Source of the DNA: Anaerolineae bacterium | GTDB lineage: Bacteria; Chloroflexota; Anaerolineae; JAFGEY01 | Reading direction: 5' to 3' | Assembly: GCA_016929775.1 (NCBI GenBank) | Contig: JAFGIE010000100.1 | Location: forward strand, 1-33,004 | DNA: 33,004 nucleotides | In this document: one piece after another, positions 15,935-22,742 of the stretch | Layout: each line of letters begins with the position of its first letter | Position numbering within the stretch: position 1 is the stretch's first letter | Translations under genes and position numbers: made by a program | The notes under the pieces: model-generated | What the model was told of the DNA's origin: nothing | Database searches by the model: none | The model's input: only the letters and a program-made list of their open reading frames with translations

Positions 15935-17126
15935 CGGTGCGCTGCTTGCCGTTCAGGCTCTTGTAGCCCTCGATCAAGATCTGCGCCACCTCGGGGCGGG
16001 TGAACTCGGGCGGCGGCGCCTCGCCGCGCGCCAGCATCTCGCGAAGCTGGGTGCCGCTCAGGTAGAGCCAGTCCTCCTTGCCATGCGGGCAGGTCTTGGC
16101 TGTGACTACTGTCCCGCACTTGCGGCAGTAGAAGGCGTGCTCAAAAAGGAGAGGGATGATGCCCACATCTTCTGGCGCGAATTCGTCAAAGATGCGCTGC
16201 GCATCGTAGGTGCCATAGTAGTTGCCGACGCCCGCGTGGTCGCGTCCCACGATAAAGTGCGTGCAGCCATAGTTCTTGCGGCACAGCGCGTGAAAGACTG
16301 CCTCGCGAGGCCCGGCGTAGCGCATGGTTGCCGGAAAGGCAGCCAGCAGCACGCGATCGGCAGGATAGTAGTCGCGCAGCACCGCCTCGTAGCTCTTGAT
16401 CCGCACCTCGGCAGGGATGTCGTCCTGCTTGGTCTCGCCCACCAATGGGTGCAGGAACAGACCATCGACGATCTCGAGCGCCGCCTTTTGGATGTACTCG
16501 TGCGCGCGGTGGATCGGATTGCGCGTCTGAAAGCCGACCGTGCGCTGCCAGCCGCGGCTGGCGAACATCCGTCGCGTCTGCGCCGGCGTGTAGCGGAACT
16601 CTGCTAGCTCTCGCTCCTCCGGTTCGTCCAGGAGCGTGATCGGCCCGCCGAGCAGGACATCGCCCTGCGCATAGAGGCGCGCGACCCCGGGGTGCGCTTC
16701 GTCGGTCGTGCGGTACACCTCGCGCGCTTCCGTCGCCTTGTCATAGGTGTACCGCTCCTGCACCTCCATCGTCGCCAGGAGGCGGGTCCCGCTGCGCGTC
16801 GCCTGGCAGAGCGCGATCTCGTCCCCCTCGTCGATCGCGTCGGCAAAGGCGGCATCCGTGGGCAGCGTGATCGGGATCGACCACACCACGCCACTGCTGA
16901 GACGCATCTCGTGCACTACGCGCCGATAATCGGCCTCGACCATAAAGCCAGTCAGGGGGCTCATCGCCCCGCAGGCGATCAACTCAATGTCCGACAGGCT
17001 CGTCGGCGTTAGGACCAGCTGCGGCAGTTCCTTGGCCTTCTCGAGCGCGCCCTCGCGCGCTACGCCGCGCAAGGCGCGGTTGACCAACGCGCCGCCGTGT
17101 GGTTGGATCCCTGGGACGGTTGTCAC
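15927..17126 (-). CDS. sat: Sulfate adenylyltransferase
   Basis: The enzyme forms APS and pyrophosphate from ATP and sulfate in the cytoplasm. The protein has 399 residues if it starts at GTG 17126, which lies eight bases after GTGGAGG. The longer GTG start at 17141 would place that ribosome binding site inside the gene and has only a distant AAGGA, so it was not chosen. Core motifs are QTRNPIHRAHE (the ATP-binding QxRNPxHxxH motif), GRDHAGVGNYYG, AFPATMRYAGPREAVFHALCRKNYGCTHFIVG, and FYCRKCGTVVTAKTCPHG, a Cys/His zinc site seen in homo-oligomeric Sat proteins. LSGTQLREMLARGEAPPPEFTRPEV closes the domain. It is the first gene of the four-gene operon with phosphodiesterase, HAD and cysC. The lack of a fused kinase domain fits a separate cysC. 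Confidence 0.97.
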   Translation of the reverse strand: MTTVPGIQPHGGALVNRALRGVAREGALEKAKELPQLVLTPTSLSDIELIACGAMSPLTGFMVEADYRRVVHEMRLSSGVVWSIPITLPTDAAFADAIDEGDEIALCQATRSGTRLLATMEVQERYTYDKATEAREVYRTTDEAHPGVARLYAQGDVLLGGPITLLDEPEERELAEFRYTPAQTRRMFASRGWQRTVGFQTRNPIHRAHEYIQKAALEIVDGLFLHPLVGETKQDDIPAEVRIKSYEAVLRDYYPADRVLLAAFPATMRYAGPREAVFHALCRKNYGCTHFIVGRDHAGVGNYYGTYDAQRIFDEFAPEDVGIIPLLFEHAFYCRKCGTVVTAKTCPHGKEDWLYLSGTQLREMLARGEAPPPEFTRPEVAQILIEGYKSLNGKQRTDG

Positions 17127-17153
17127 GCTGTATGCCTCCACGACGTTCGTTGT

Positions 17154-17180
17154 CCTTGATCCATCAAGGATGTACCCTTG
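17154..17180. promoter_or_regulatory. Palindrome and alternative hairpin in the sat leader
   Basis: CCTTGATCCATCAAGG (17154-17169) is a perfect 7-bp inverted repeat with a two-base centre. Its CAAGG half (17165-17169) can instead pair with CCTTG (17176-17180) over a six-base loop, so the two hairpins exclude each other. The site lies between the sat promoter and start codon, at about the first 20-30 transcribed bases. It could be a repressor operator or an RNA switch. Confidence 0.5.
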
Positions 17181-17182
17181 AG

Positions 17183-17211
17183 ATTATAGTACGGTGTCCC
17201 CTACGAGTCAA
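17183..17211 (-). promoter_or_regulatory. Promoter of the sat operon
   Basis: On the minus strand TTGACT (plus 17206-17211) and a perfect TATAAT (plus 17183-17188) are separated by 17 bases. Transcription should begin near 17176, at the edge of the hairpin pair, leaving a leader of about 50 bases. Confidence 0.82.
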
Positions 17212-17288
17212 ATGCTCGCACCTTCGGAGACGTCGCCGCCCCAAGCGGACTTGCCAAAGCACGTGCGCATCCACTTCTCCTGGTTATG

Positions 17289-17317
17289 TTGACTTGCTGT
17301 CGCTTATGTAGTATAAT
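17289..17317 (+). promoter_or_regulatory. Promoter of the LysM glycosidase-like gene
   Basis: TTGACT (17289-17294) and a perfect TATAAT (17312-17317) are spaced by 17 bases. The expected start near 17324 leaves a 140-base leader before the ATG. I saw no known riboswitch consensus in that leader. The 322-base divergent gap 17142-17463 otherwise holds only the sat regulatory elements. Confidence 0.82.
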
Positions 17318-17463
17318 CTTTATGGTAAGCAACGCTGGAATGGGCTAGACCTGGCGAGGCTACGCACATCGGGGGGAGGCAGGCAACGCGTGCTTGTCGG
17401 TGGTGTGTGTGACCGAGGGGGCCACGCTGTGGGCTCTGGCGCCTGGCGTGGAAGGAGGGTCGT

Positions 17464-19821
17464 ATGAAGGCGTTTCGCAATCGCGCGATCGGGGTGTTGC
17501 TGATCGCGTCTTTTCTGATCGCGATCGCTCCGCTGGGAGCCTATGCCGCTCCGCCGCCGACCGGACCGATCGTGCACGTCGTGTCCTGGGGCGAGAACCT
17601 GACCCGCATCGCTGCGCGCTATGGCGTCGGCGTGTATGACATTGCCCAGGCCAATCACCTCGTCGACCCGAACCGGATCTATGTGGGGCAACGATTGGTG
17701 ATCCCGGTTCTTCCGGGGGGGGCGGTTGCGCCTGCGGGCGAAACGGTCCGGTACGTCGTCCAGACCGGCGACACGCTCAGCGCGCTCGCGATCGAGTTCC
17801 ACACCACGGTTGCTGCGATCGTGCAGGCGAACGGATTGGTCAATCCCTCCTACATCTACATCGGGCAGGTGCTGCTGATCCCGAGCACCGGCGGCGCCGC
17901 GCCAGGCGTGGGCGTGTACTATACGGTGCGCCCAGGCGACACGCTAGCAGCGATCGCCTACCGCTACGGGGTCGGCTACTGGGCGATCGTGCAGGCGAAC
18001 AACCTCAGCAACCCCTCGCTGATCTATGCAGGGCAGACGCTGTACATCCCTGGCGGGGTCGCGCCGACGCCGGTTGCGACGCCCACGCCTACCCCGGCGC
18101 CGGGTGCGACGGCGACGCCCAAGCCTACGGCGACGCCCAAGCCCACGGCGACGCCCAAGCCCACGACCTCGCCCCCTGCAGGGGCAGTGAGCGGCTGGGT
18201 AGGCAAGGTCTACTCGCTTCCTGCGGGGTCGCAGTACGACGACTACTTTCAGAACCCGAACGGCGATCGCTTTGGCATCGACTCGACGGTCGAGGCGGTG
18301 CGTGACCTGATCGCGTCCAAGCGAGACACAGAGCGCACGGTGTACGTGTGGGGCACGCTGCTGCGCGACGTGCCCGACGTGAACGGCGTCCAGATCGCGG
18401 TCACACGGATCGAGGAGGCGACGACGATCAGCATCGACTGGGTCGGCACGATCGTCGCCTTTGGGGCGGGCGCCCAGTACGACGACTATTTCCAGCGGGA
18501 CAACGGCGAGCGATACGGGATCACGGCGACCGACGCCGGGATCGCCAACCTGATCGCCCAGGTCCGTTCCACAGGGCGGATGGTCCGGGTGGTGGGCACG
18601 ATGACCACCAACGTCCCCGACGCGTACAACAGCCAGATCGTCGTCACAAAGTTGCAGGTCGGCACGGTACCAGCCCAGACAGTCACGCCCACGCCGACGG
18701 CGACGCCGGAGGGCGCGTGTGCGATCCCGACCACGCCCCTCTACCCGCCAAAGCCGGTGGCGTTGCCGTCGCCCTTCCCGCCCAAGTCGCTCCACATGGC
18801 GAGCCCAGAGTACGGCATGACGGTCAATGTGTGGGGCATGGGCGAGTGCATCACCGAGCGTGACCTGGGTCTGGTCGCGGACGCGGGCTTTACCTGGGTC
18901 CGGCAGCTGTTCCGCTGGCGCGACATCGAGGTCGCCAAGGGCGTGTTCAAGTGGAACGAGGCCGATCGGATCGTGGCGGCGGCAGCCGAGCACGAGCTGG
19001 ACCTGGCGATCGCCGTCGCCTACCAGCCGGCGTGGACAGGGGGCGGGTACCCGCTGAATGGCCCGCCGGACAACATGGCTGATTTCGCCGAGTTCATGGG
19101 CGCGTTGGCGCGCCGCTACCGGGGCCTGGTGCGCGCGTACGAGATCTGGCCCGGGCCCAACGTCAGCGAGAACTGGGGCGGCGGGAGCCCACAGCCGCAG
19201 CGCTATGCCGAGATGCTGATCGACGGCTACTGGTACGTCAAGGACCAGGACCCGTACGCCATGATCATCACGGGCGGGTTGGTGCAGACCGCCGACCACG
19301 ACCTCGAGTCGATGCCGCCCTATGACTTTTTCACCACGCTCTACGAGCACACCGGGGCGCCGACCGCCAGCGACGTGTGGGGCGTCCAGGCATACGGGTT
19401 CAAGGCGGCGCCCGAGAACAGCCCGCAGGAGCTGTCGCACCCAGACCTGAACAACTCGTACCCGGCAACGGCGGAGCGGAACACGACGTGGGGCTTTCGG
19501 TCGATCGAGGTGCTGCACGACTATACGGTGGACAAGCCGATCAAGAAGCAGTGGGTGATCACCGAGATGGGCTGGACGACCGATCCGAACCCGCGTTCGT
19601 GGGTCCACTGGGCGGCGACGACGGAGGAAGTCAAGGCGGACTATATGCGGCGCGCCTATCGCTGGGCCAAGGAACAGTGGTCAGACTGGATCGGCGTGGT
19701 GTTCGTGCCCCTGGTCGATGCGCGCCTGACTACCGCAGACGAAGGGTACTGGTGGGCGCTCGCCGAACCGGATGGCGACCTGCGCCCCGCCTACAGCGCC
19801 CTGAAGGCGATGCCCAAGTAA
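17464..19821 (+). CDS. Secreted protein: signal peptide, three LysM, duplicated domain, clan GH-A-like domain
   Basis: The protein has 785 residues. A signal peptide (residues 1-29, cut near AYA-AP) implies export. LysM modules at 37-81, 96-140 and 152-196 should bind peptidoglycan or chitin-like glycans. A Pro/Thr linker (200-238) with three ATPKPT units follows. Two copies of an unrecognised domain sit at 243-318 and 325-400, each with GSQYDDYFQ/GAQYDDYFQ, NG(D/E)R(F/Y)GI and a VP(D)-NGVQI-like end. A second Thr/Pro linker leads to a TIM-barrel glycosidase-like domain (445-785). There the usual clan GH-A acid/base motif WNEPN reads W562-P-G-P-N566, so the Asn-Glu pair is gone, while the nucleophile-like Glu701 in VITEMGW remains. 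It may bind rather than cleave glycan. GGAAGGAGGG precedes the ATG, and a strong terminator follows. Confidence 0.9.
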   Translation: MKAFRNRAIGVLLIASFLIAIAPLGAYAAPPPTGPIVHVVSWGENLTRIAARYGVGVYDIAQANHLVDPNRIYVGQRLVIPVLPGGAVAPAGETVRYVVQTGDTLSALAIEFHTTVAAIVQANGLVNPSYIYIGQVLLIPSTGGAAPGVGVYYTVRPGDTLAAIAYRYGVGYWAIVQANNLSNPSLIYAGQTLYIPGGVAPTPVATPTPTPAPGATATPKPTATPKPTATPKPTTSPPAGAVSGWVGKVYSLPAGSQYDDYFQNPNGDRFGIDSTVEAVRDLIASKRDTERTVYVWGTLLRDVPDVNGVQIAVTRIEEATTISIDWVGTIVAFGAGAQYDDYFQRDNGERYGITATDAGIANLIAQVRSTGRMVRVVGTMTTNVPDAYNSQIVVTKLQVGTVPAQTVTPTPTATPEGACAIPTTPLYPPKPVALPSPFPPKSLHMASPEYGMTVNVWGMGECITERDLGLVADAGFTWVRQLFRWRDIEVAKGVFKWNEADRIVAAAAEHELDLAIAVAYQPAWTGGGYPLNGPPDNMADFAEFMGALARRYRGLVRAYEIWPGPNVSENWGGGSPQPQRYAEMLIDGYWYVKDQDPYAMIITGGLVQTADHDLESMPPYDFFTTLYEHTGAPTASDVWGVQAYGFKAAPENSPQELSHPDLNNSYPATAERNTTWGFRSIEVLHDYTVDKPIKKQWVITEMGWTTDPNPRSWVHWAATTEEVKADYMRRAYRWAKEQWSDWIGVVFVPLVDARLTTADEGYWWALAEPDGDLRPAYSALKAMPK
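18112..18165 (+). repeat. Three tandem 18-bp units coding ATPKPT
   Basis: Units at 18112-18129, 18130-18147 and 18148-18165 are GCGACGCCCAAGCCYACG; the first differs by one base. They encode the Pro/Thr linker after the LysM domains. Such repeats change copy number easily, so linker length may vary between strains. Confidence 0.9.
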
Positions 19822-19859
19822 GCGCCTCCTCAAGCACAGGACTTGGGGGGATACGGAGA

Positions 19860-19889
19860 CCCCCGGCGCCGCGCGCGCCGGGGGTTTTT
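19860..19889 (+). terminator. Strong intrinsic terminator after the LysM gene
   Basis: CCCCCGGCGC (19860-19869) pairs perfectly with GCGCCGGGGG (19875-19884) across a five-base loop, followed by TTTTT. It lies between convergent genes. The T-tract shows it serves the plus strand; read on the minus strand it has no U-tract, so it would at most act as a hairpin for the amylase transcript. Confidence 0.95.
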
Positions 19890-19899
19890 CCATGCCTGG

Positions 19900-21384
19900 T
19901 CAGGTGAGGCGGAGGACCAGCCCCTCCCGTGCGGGCACCGTCGCGCCCACGACCTGCCCACCTCGGACCACGCAGTGCGCATCTCCCAGCAGGTCCGAAA
20001 GGTGCGCGCCCTCGGGCAGCATCCTGCCCACCGGGATGTGGAGCGGGTAGGGCGTGGGGCCGTTATTGAGGACCACGACGATCGACGCGTCGTCGAGCGA
20101 GCGCCGGTAGGCATAGACCTGGGTCGCATCGCTGGCATAGATCGGGTCAAACGCGCCGCGCCGCAGCGCCGGATGCGCCTTGCGCAAGGCGATGATCCGC
20201 TTGAGCGTGTCGCGCAGGTCCATGTCCCAGTCGTCCTGATCCCACGACATGGCGGCGCGCCCCTCGTGCCCCACGACCGGCACGCTGGTCATGCCCACTT
20301 CGTCCCCGTAATAGATGCACGGCGCGCCCGGGATCGTCATCTGGAAGAGCCAGCACAGCTTTAGGCTCTGCCGGTCGCCGCCCAGGATCGAGAGGATGCG
20401 CGGCGTGTCGTGACTGCCCAGGAGGTTGAGCTGTACTGCGGTCACGTCCGGGTCGTACATGGTCAGCATGTCTTGGACGCGCGCGGCGAACTCCTCCGCC
20501 CCGATCGGCGCCAACGCAAAGCCGCCCGGTTCTGCCTCCGTGTCCAGCTTGTCTCCGCCAAAGAAGCACTGTGCAGCCCGGTTAAAGACATAGTTCATGA
20601 CGGCGTCGAACCGATCGCCGCGCAGCCACTCGGGCGCCGGACGCCAGATCTCGCCCACCAGGTAGGCCTCGGGATTGGCGCCCTTGACGCGCTGGCGAAA
20701 CGTCTGCCAGAAGGGGATGTCGTCGATGCACTCGGGGACGTCGAGGCGCCAACCATCGATCCCAAAGCGGACCCAGTGCTCGGCGACGTCCCACAAGAAG
20801 GCGCGCACCTCGGGGTTGTCGGTGTTGAACTCGGGAAGCGCGGGCAGGTCCCACCAGCACTGGTAATTCGGATCCCACGTCTCCGCGTCCTTCTCTGCCG
20901 CGGCATTGTAGGGGACGAGTGGCTTGTCGGGATCGCGGGTCACGAACCAGTCGATGTACGCCGAGTCGCTCCCATTCTCGAGGATGTCGTTGAACTGTAG
21001 GAACCCGCGGCTAGCATGGTTGAACACGCCGTCGATCACGACCCGCACGCCCCGTGCGTGCGCCGCGTCGAGCAGCGCGCGGAACGCGCCGTCGCCGCCG
21101 AGCATGGGATCGACGCGGTAGTAGTCGTGCGTGTGATAGCGGTGGTTCGCCGTGGACTGGAAGATCGGGCACAGGTAGAGGGCGTTGACGCCCAGGTCGG
21201 TCAGATAGTCGAGGTGTTCGACGATGCCCAGCAGGTCGCCGCCCTTGTAGCCGTGTACGCTGGGCGGTGCATCCCACGGCTGCAGGTTGCCCGGTTTGGG
21301 CACGCGCGCGCTCTGTGCAAAGGTGTCGGGGAAGATCTGGTAAAAGAGGGCGTCCTTGACCCAGTCTGGTGTGTGGTCGCTCAT
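19900..21384 (-). CDS. GH13 family alpha-amylase (cyclomaltodextrinase/neopullulanase-like)
   Basis: The protein has 494 residues and no signal peptide, so it is likely a cytoplasmic glucan hydrolase acting on imported malto-oligosaccharides or cyclodextrins. All GH13 regions are seen: region I RVVIDGVFNHAS (about 114-125), region II GIDGWRLDVPECID with nucleophile Asp215, region III VGEIWR with acid/base Glu245, and region IV LLGSHDTPR with His325 and Asp326. VFYQIFPDTF-like DALFYQIFPDTFAQ at the start and the segment NLQPWDAPPSVHGYKGGDLLGI match the cyclomaltodextrinase/neopullulanase group, though the usual N-terminal domain (about 120 residues) is absent. The C-terminal beta domain holds VYAYRRSLDDASIVVVLNNG. 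ATG 21384 overlaps the upstream membrane-protein stop by four bases, so the two are co-translated. A longer frame to 22080 is a chance extension. Confidence 0.94.
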   Translation of the reverse strand: MSDHTPDWVKDALFYQIFPDTFAQSARVPKPGNLQPWDAPPSVHGYKGGDLLGIVEHLDYLTDLGVNALYLCPIFQSTANHRYHTHDYYRVDPMLGGDGAFRALLDAAHARGVRVVIDGVFNHASRGFLQFNDILENGSDSAYIDWFVTRDPDKPLVPYNAAAEKDAETWDPNYQCWWDLPALPEFNTDNPEVRAFLWDVAEHWVRFGIDGWRLDVPECIDDIPFWQTFRQRVKGANPEAYLVGEIWRPAPEWLRGDRFDAVMNYVFNRAAQCFFGGDKLDTEAEPGGFALAPIGAEEFAARVQDMLTMYDPDVTAVQLNLLGSHDTPRILSILGGDRQSLKLCWLFQMTIPGAPCIYYGDEVGMTSVPVVGHEGRAAMSWDQDDWDMDLRDTLKRIIALRKAHPALRRGAFDPIYASDATQVYAYRRSLDDASIVVVLNNGPTPYPLHIPVGRMLPEGAHLSDLLGDAHCVVRGGQVVGATVPAREGLVLRLT

Positions 21385-22004
21385 GCGGCGCCGTCGCCCC
21401 GGATCAGCGCCTCGCACAGCTCGTCGTAGCGTAGCTCGGCGTCGTGCAGGCGCCCTTCCAACTCGGCGATGCGCGTCTGGCACTTGCGCAGGGCAGCCTG
21501 CCGCGTCTGCTTCTCTTGCAGGAACGTCTCCGATGCGCGGGCGTCTTCCGCGGCAAGTCGTGCGTTGTGGCGCGCCCTGCGTTCCCAGAGGTATGCCGCG
21601 ACCATAGGCGCGAAGGAGAGGACGATCCCGATCACGAGCAGGATCGAGGCCCAGATAATGCCGCGCTGCGTCTCGCCCAGCTGGTGGTTGTGATAGGCGA
21701 CATAGATGGCGAGCAGGGCAAGCAGCGCCATGAGCACGCGGTAGAGGACCGAGATCCAGCCTGTCTCCACCGTACGTTCTTTGTAGCCGTAGCGCGTGGC
21801 GACCATCTTGCGCGCGCGCCGGTAAAAGGGGACGGCGAGGCGCATCTCGGCGCGATAGACGTCCTGGTAGGCTTGGCTCACCGTCTCGAGGGGCGTAGTC
21901 AACAGCGCTTGCTCTTCCGCCTTGAGCTTTGTGAGCTCCTGCCTGATCCTGGGGATCTCTTTTTCGATCCACTGCGCTTCGAGGATGGTTGCGCTCTTGT
22001 CCAT
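21381..22004 (-). CDS. Two-helix membrane protein with coiled coils, unknown function
   Basis: The protein has 207 residues and I do not recognise a family. Residues 10-50 form a charged helix likely to be a coiled coil (WIEKEIPRIRQELTKLKAEEQ). Transmembrane helices lie at about 84-104 (VLYRVLMALLALLAIYVAY) and 115-139 (GIIWASILLVIGIVLSFAPMVA). A long heptad-like helix from 141 to 200 follows, with ARHNARLAAEDARASETFLQ and RIAELEGRLHDAELRYDELC. The short loop between the helices implies both coiled coils face the cytoplasm. The ATG follows GGCGAGGGG with five bases between. It is translationally coupled to the amylase gene downstream; the reason is unclear. A role as a scaffold or stress sensor would be guesswork. 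Confidence 0.8.
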   Translation of the reverse strand: MDKSATILEAQWIEKEIPRIRQELTKLKAEEQALLTTPLETVSQAYQDVYRAEMRLAVPFYRRARKMVATRYGYKERTVETGWISVLYRVLMALLALLAIYVAYHNHQLGETQRGIIWASILLVIGIVLSFAPMVAAYLWERRARHNARLAAEDARASETFLQEKQTRQAALRKCQTRIAELEGRLHDAELRYDELCEALIRGDGAA

Positions 22005-22154
22005 TCAAACCCCTCGCCGGAGTAGTCATGTCGCCAGGTCGGCGCTCCCCACGAGCGCTCGGAGGGGGCTCGCGGGACACCCCACGCCGAGAGTCTCCGG
22101 GGAAGCGCGGCGCATGCTGATAGTGGGCCCGATCGCATTCCGCGTCTGGCGCCT

Positions 22155-22183
22155 ATTGTACCCGAATACCCGCCCGCGCGCAA
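22155..22183 (-). promoter_or_regulatory. Promoter of the membrane protein-amylase operon
   Basis: On the minus strand TTGCGC (plus 22178-22183) and TACAAT (plus 22155-22160) are 17 bases apart. The leader to the ATG at 22004 would be about 145 bases. No known regulatory RNA motif was recognised in it. Confidence 0.6.
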
Positions 22184-22207
22184 AACTTGGTTGGGGGAGG
22201 GACGACC

Positions 22208-22237
22208 TTTGGCTCTCTTGCGGTTACGTGTTATAAT
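22208..22237 (+). promoter_or_regulatory. Promoter of the DUF4177-like gene
   Basis: TTTGGC (22208-22213) and a perfect TATAAT (22232-22237) are 18 bases apart. Transcription should start near 22244, just before a potential 141-base structured segment. Confidence 0.65.
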
Positions 22238-22249
22238 GGACGTCCTCCG

Positions 22250-22390
22250 CCGTGGGGGAGGCCCGGCGCCTGTCGCGATGTGGACCGGACGTGCGCGGCG
22301 CACGCCGTGTCTATCGGCCCGTGCCGCAGCGCAGCTGGGCGCGTCGATCGCGGGACAGTGCGGCGGGTCTGCAGACCTCGCATCCCACGG
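22250..22390 (+). ncRNA. Possible structured leader RNA or independent small RNA
   Basis: The segment starts about six bases after the predicted transcription start and is closed by a perfect seven-pair helix, CCGTGGG (22250-22256) with CCCACGG (22384-22390). Further nested pairings fit inside: GAGG (22259-22262) with CCTC (22376-22379), CCCG (about 22262-22265) with CGGG (22364-22367), and TGTCGCGAT (22271-22279) with ATCGC plus GACA (22347-22351, 22354-22357) with a two-base bulge. This gives a rod-like shape. It is not SRP RNA (no GGAAGCAGC apex) and no tRNA. Resemblance to 6S RNA is only in shape. High GC content makes chance pairing easier, so confidence is limited. No T-tract terminator separates it from the coding gene at 22431. 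Confidence 0.35.
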
Positions 22391-22430
22391 ACGCGCGTAT
22401 GGCGATGCCTGTGGGCCAAAGGGGACACCG

Positions 22431-22670
22431 ATGGCAAGCTGGGAGTACGCGGTCGTCACCAAGTGGGAGAGCTTTTTGGAGCGCGATACGGACGTCCAAG
22501 AGCTGCTCAACGACATGGGGAACGATCGGTGGGAGCTGGTCAGTACGATCCCCTTTACCGGTCGGGCGGGCTATTTGGTGGTGCAGTTTATCTTTAAGCG
22601 CGCGCGGGACGAGGATGCCAAGTCAGGCAGCACGCTCTGGTCGGAGGGCAACCGGGCCCTCGATGGCTGA
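22431..22670 (+). CDS. DUF4177-like small protein
   Basis: The protein has 79 residues. The pattern WEYAVVTKW...LQELLNDMGNDRWELVSTIPF...YLVVQFIFKR matches the small DUF4177 family (WEYKVV, LNELGxxGWELV, FKR), a compact alpha/beta fold of unknown biochemical role. The ATG at 22431 follows AAAGGGG with about seven bases between. Longer open frames from 22191 would start before the predicted promoter, so they were rejected. A 190-base leader precedes it, which is long for such a small gene. The nitrilase-like gene follows after 72 bases without a clear promoter. Confidence 0.8.
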   Translation: MASWEYAVVTKWESFLERDTDVQELLNDMGNDRWELVSTIPFTGRAGYLVVQFIFKRARDEDAKSGSTLWSEGNRALDG

Positions 22671-22742
22671 TCGCGCGGGCCAATGCGGGAGCGATCCGAG
22701 CCTATCTAGTCAAGTACCCTACCTGCGTACGAGGAGGTCATG

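Noticed and set aside
17324..17463. Cyclic-di-nucleotide riboswitch in the LysM gene leader
   Set aside because: The leader is long and precedes a cell-wall gene, but I could not match the ydaO or GEMM consensus.
18112..18165. Possible CRISPR-like repeat
   Set aside because: The three 18-bp units are contiguous, have no spacers and encode a Pro/Thr linker in frame.
17944..19608. Minus-strand 554-residue open frame opposite the LysM gene
   Set aside because: It has an Arg/His-rich low-complexity composition, while the plus strand encodes a signal peptide and LysM domains.
21385..22080. N-terminal extension of the amylase to a 726-residue protein
   Set aside because: The extra 230 residues overlap the membrane-protein gene in another frame and have Arg/Pro-rich composition. 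ATG 21384 gives a complete GH13 start.
22250..22390. SRP RNA or 6S RNA identity for the leader
   Set aside because: The SRP apical GGAAGCAGC motif is missing and no 6S sequence signature could be recognised. Only a generic structured RNA call is supported.
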